From the NCBI RefSeq assembly GCF_006970445.1, contig NZ_CP033877.1, positions 2,612,750 to 2,676,749 on the forward strand: a stretch of 64,000 bases of DNA, in the 5' to 3' direction. Source of the stretch: Stenotrophomonas maltophilia (lineage in GTDB: Bacteria; Pseudomonadota; Gammaproteobacteria; Xanthomonadales; Xanthomonadaceae). Below the pieces are notes generated by a model, which saw only the letters and a program-made list of their open reading frames with translations, did no database searches and was not told the DNA's origin. A program made the translations under genes and the position numbers. Positions 61,403 to 64,000 of this stretch are shown one piece after another (the stretch's first letter is position 1; each line of letters starts with the position of its first letter).

Positions 61403-62755
61403 TCAGGAACGCTGGGCGCCGGCACTGATGGCCGAGGCCTCGCGGGCGCGCTGCCGCTGCTGGCGACGCTCCTCGCTGAAGAAGGGATAGAACACGGTGA
61501 TGAACAGCACGAACAGGAAGGCGTACTGCACGATGGTTCCCGAAGAGCCGTAGATCGCCCACAGGCAGTACACGACGGTCAGGCTGGTCAGGGTCCAGAA
61601 CGCACCGGTGTGGACCAGGGTGTGCGAGCGCTCGACCACGAAGTAGCAGGCCACGCACGAGTAGATGTAGGGCAGCAGGGTCAGCACCACCGCCGCCGAC
61701 GTGATCACGTCGAACTGGGCCGACGCGGTTTCCGAGGTGGAGGTGACCAGCACCGCCAGGGTCATCAGCACCGCCACGATCAGCACGCCCTTGACCGGCA
61801 CATCGTCCTTGTTGGTCTTGCTGAAGATGCTCGGGAACAGGCCATCATCGGACGCTGCCTTGGCACTCTGTGCAGTCAGCAGGATCCAACCGCCCAGCGA
61901 ACCTGCAGCGCCGATGAAGGCGCACAGGCTGACCAGTGCACCACCCCAGCCACCGACGGCCTTGGCCGCAGCCAGTGCGAACGGCGCATCGGAGGTCTGC
62001 AGCTCGCCATTGGGCACCATGCCCATGATCACCGAGGAACTGGCGATGTAGGCGATGGCCGCCAGGAACACGCCGGCCAGCGTGGCGCGGGCCACGTTCT
62101 TTTCCGGGTTCTCGACCACGCCCGCCGTGACCGAAGCGGATTCGACGCCGATGAAGGCCCACAGGGTCAGTGCCGCAGCGCTGGAGATCGCGCCGAAGTT
62201 GGACTCACCGGACACGTTGTAGGCGCCCTTGAAGATGTCGGCATCGAAGAAGAACCAGCCGAAGATGGCGATGCCCAGGATCGGCACCAGCGCGAAGCTG
62301 GTGGTGACCGTCTGCACGCGGCTGACGAAGGCCGGACCGATCATGTTGGCGAAGCTCAGCGCCCACACCAGCACCAGCACCGCGATGCAGCGCACCAGCG
62401 GCTCGGACAGGATCGGGAAGAAGTAGCTGAAGTAGCCCACCGCCGCGATCGGGATGGCGACGTTGCCGATCCAGTTGGCGAACCAGTAGATGGTGTTGGT
62501 CTGGAAGCCCATGTACGGCCCGAACCAGTCACGTGCATAGGCATAGGGGCCGCCCGCCTTGGGCGCCAGCTTGCCCAGCTTGGCGAACACGAAGGCCAGC
62601 AGCAGCGCGCCGGCGGTGGTGATCAGCCAGCCCCAGATCGAGGCGGTGCCAATCTTGGCCAGGCTGGACGGCAACAGGAACACGCCTGAGCCCATCATGT
62701 TGCCGGCGACGAGGAAGGTGGCTCCGACCACCCCGATTTTCTTTGCTTCTGCCAT
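61403..62755 (-). CDS. adiC: Arginine:agmatine antiporter
   Basis: A 450-residue APC-family transporter with twelve spans. Similarity to E. coli AdiC is clear along the protein: VAGNMMGSGVFLLPSSLA, GGPYAYARDWFGPYMGFQTN (split as GPYAYARDWFGP), TLWAFIGVESASV, and the substrate-stacking Trp region GSLGGWILLTAQSAKAASDDGLF, split as SLGGWILL and AKAASDDGLF. It exchanges external arginine for internal agmatine. I chose the ATG at 62755, which has AGGAG 6 nt upstream. It lies 20 bp before adiA in one operon. Confidence 0.9.
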   Translation of the reverse strand: MAEAKKIGVVGATFLVAGNMMGSGVFLLPSSLAKIGTASIWGWLITTAGALLLAFVFAKLGKLAPKAGGPYAYARDWFGPYMGFQTNTIYWFANWIGNVAIPIAAVGYFSYFFPILSEPLVRCIAVLVLVWALSFANMIGPAFVSRVQTVTTSFALVPILGIAIFGWFFFDADIFKGAYNVSGESNFGAISSAAALTLWAFIGVESASVTAGVVENPEKNVARATLAGVFLAAIAYIASSSVIMGMVPNGELQTSDAPFALAAAKAVGGWGGALVSLCAFIGAAGSLGGWILLTAQSAKAASDDGLFPSIFSKTNKDDVPVKGVLIVAVLMTLAVLVTSTSETASAQFDVITSAAVVLTLLPYIYSCVACYFVVERSHTLVHTGAFWTLTSLTVVYCLWAIYGSSGTIVQYAFLFVLFITVFYPFFSEERRQQRQRAREASAISAGAQRS

Positions 62756-62832
62756 GACAATCTCCTGTACTGGCATGAGCCCGGTGCAGCCGGGCGTGGG
62801 GACGGGTTACGCTGGCGTACGACCGCTGGCGC

Positions 62833-64000
62833 CTATTTGATGAAGTTGTATTGCAGGCTGCCCTGCACCCGGACCGTGTCGCCGCGCGCGCCGCTCTGCT
62901 GTTCCAGGCGGCCGTACAGCAGCTCCATGCCCATCGTCCACGAAGGCGCCGGGCTCCAGATCAGGTTGAACACGCCGTAGCGGCTCTGCCGGAATGCATC
63001 GGCCGCCAGTGCGGCATTCCGCTCCAGGGTCAGCTGGCCGAAGATCAGGTTCGAACGCCACAGCTCGGACCAGTAATGGGTGTAGCCGACGAAACCGCCG
63101 TGCAGGTCCAGCGCGTCAAGGCGGCCATCGGCACCGACCACCGCATCCAGCCCGGAGCCGGTCAGGTCGGCGGTGTAGCGACTGAGGCCGCGCCCGCCGA
63201 GTACGCCGAACAGCAACAGGTCGCGCTCGCCTACCGATGCCGAACCACTGAACTGCATGCCGCCGGCCATGCGCCGGTCGCGCTCGCCATCACCGTCATA
63301 GGCCAGGCTGCGTGCCACTGCCCCCAGCTGCAGGTGACCCCAGTCGCGCTCCATGCGCGCGGTCACGGTCACGTCGGGCAGGCGGTTCACTGCCGCTCGC
63401 GTGTCGCTGGCGCCAGCAAGTTCAGTCTTCGGATCTTCGGCGGCGACGGTGAGGGTGTTGCCCTTGCCCATCGCAAAGCTGTGATGGATGCCGGCCACCA
63501 GCAGGTAACCGGCGCCACCAGGGCCGGCGAAGTCCAACGTGTCGGGCAGGCTGTCCGGATCCATGAAGCTGGAATAGCCGTAGCCGGCATACGTATTGCC
63601 GAGCTGGCCATAGGCATGGCGCAGGCGGAACTCGTAGCCATCGCTGCTGCCGAAGAAATCATTCTCCAGGTAGAAGCGCAGGTTGCCGTGCGTGGTCGGG
63701 CGCCGCGCCTCGAAGCTGAAGCGGGTCTGCTTGGCGTGGATGTTGAAGTTGGAGACATCGCGATGACTGCCGCCCACCGGCATCGACGAGGGAATGAACT
63801 GATCCTCGTCACCGGCCGCACGCGAATCGGCAATCGCATCCAGCTTGGCGTAGCCGCCGATGCGGATCACCGTATCGGTGCCCGGAATGGCAAAGAAGCC
63901 CTTCAGATCCGGGTCGGTCGGCCCAGCGGCGCTATCGGGACGCGAGGCCGCCGTTGAGGGGTCGGCCACGGATTCGCGCTGCGGCAGCACCGGCTGCGCC
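62833..64000 (-). CDS. DcaP-like outer membrane porin (N-terminus outside window)
   Basis: The open frame has no stop up to base 64000, so the start and signal peptide lie beyond the window. The visible C-terminal part is a DcaP-family trimeric porin: DLKGFFAIPGTDTVIRIGGYAKLDAIAD, split as GFFAIPGTDT and IRIGGYAKLD, then many alternating strands ending LQYNFIK with aromatic C-terminal strand. DcaP of Acinetobacter admits dicarboxylates and phthalate-like compounds. It is 77 bp upstream of adiC on the same strand and may belong to the arginine operon. Confidence 0.88.
   Translation of the reverse strand, partial: AQPVLPQRESVADPSTAASRPDSAAGPTDPDLKGFFAIPGTDTVIRIGGYAKLDAIADSRAAGDEDQFIPSSMPVGGSHRDVSNFNIHAKQTRFSFEARRPTTHGNLRFYLENDFFGSSDGYEFRLRHAYGQLGNTYAGYGYSSFMDPDSLPDTLDFAGPGGAGYLLVAGIHHSFAMGKGNTLTVAAEDPKTELAGASDTRAAVNRLPDVTVTARMERDWGHLQLGAVARSLAYDGDGERDRRMAGGMQFSGSASVGERDLLLFGVLGGRGLSRYTADLTGSGLDAVVGADGRLDALDLHGGFVGYTHYWSELWRSNLIFGQLTLERNAALAADAFRQSRYGVFNLIWSPAPSWTMGMELLYGRLEQQSGARGDTVRVQGSLQYNFIK

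Noticed and set aside
1..64000. tRNA, rRNA, riboswitch or prophage
   Set aside because: I looked for tRNA-like cloverleaf ends, rRNA stretches, known riboswitch leaders and phage genes and found nothing I can support.

Overview
The window is a GC-rich (about two thirds G+C), densely coded gammaproteobacterial chromosome segment. The best match is Stenotrophomonas (Xanthomonadaceae). The reasons are the many short GTAG-headed palindromes (SMAG-type repeats, e.g. 6185-6241, 48237-48333), the imuA-imuB-dnaE2 cassette, the abundance of TonB-dependent receptors and LysR regulators, and the style of the proteins. This assignment rests on recognition, not on a database search. I see no rRNA, tRNA, CRISPR array, insertion sequence or prophage.

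Layout. 1-3457: a propeller-type sensor kinase (cut by the window start) and its NarL-type response regulator. 3458-3952: a repeat-packed gene-free stretch. 3953-12098: an MFS exporter with divergent LysR; an ankyrin lipoprotein and secreted amidohydrolase opposite another LysR; a DUF3806-like protein; a cytosine-deaminase-like enzyme; and an exported chorismate-lyase-like protein. 12179-18626: a TonB-dependent receptor, a GNAT-like protein, a CDP-diacylglycerol pyrophosphatase and small envelope proteins including an I78 inhibitor. 18725-24048: a complete lactate utilisation operon (lldP-lldR-lldD-dld) with two LldR operators. 24274-33790: an MgtC-like protein, an SDR, AraC and LysR regulators, a large unknown exported protein, an alpha-amino acid ester hydrolase and an MFS pump. 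33891-42230: a GH3 glycosidase with an odd N-terminal domain, VOC, AraC, sterol desaturase-like and LysR/DsbA/cyclase genes. 42489-47639: the damage-inducible mutasome imuA-imuB-dnaE2 behind a LexA-type box. 48330-51385: a MocR/PtsJ-like regulator facing yggS (vitamin B6 homeostasis) with direct-repeat operators. 52123-57584: a Fur-box-headed cell-surface-signalling heme uptake operon (ECF sigma, anti-sigma, HasR-like receptor, ChaN-like protein, TonB). 57581-64000: RidA behind a MerR-type promoter candidate, then a likely operon of DcaP-like porin, arginine:agmatine antiporter, arginine decarboxylase and a CDF transporter.

The most unusual non-coding signal is a hairpin element seen in two full copies and one half copy. 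Each full copy has exactly 25 bp of perfectly paired stem and a 52-nt loop. The loop sequence is conserved, while the stems differ in sequence but remain perfectly complementary. A separate 70-bp perfect palindrome lies between a LysR gene and the GH3 gene.
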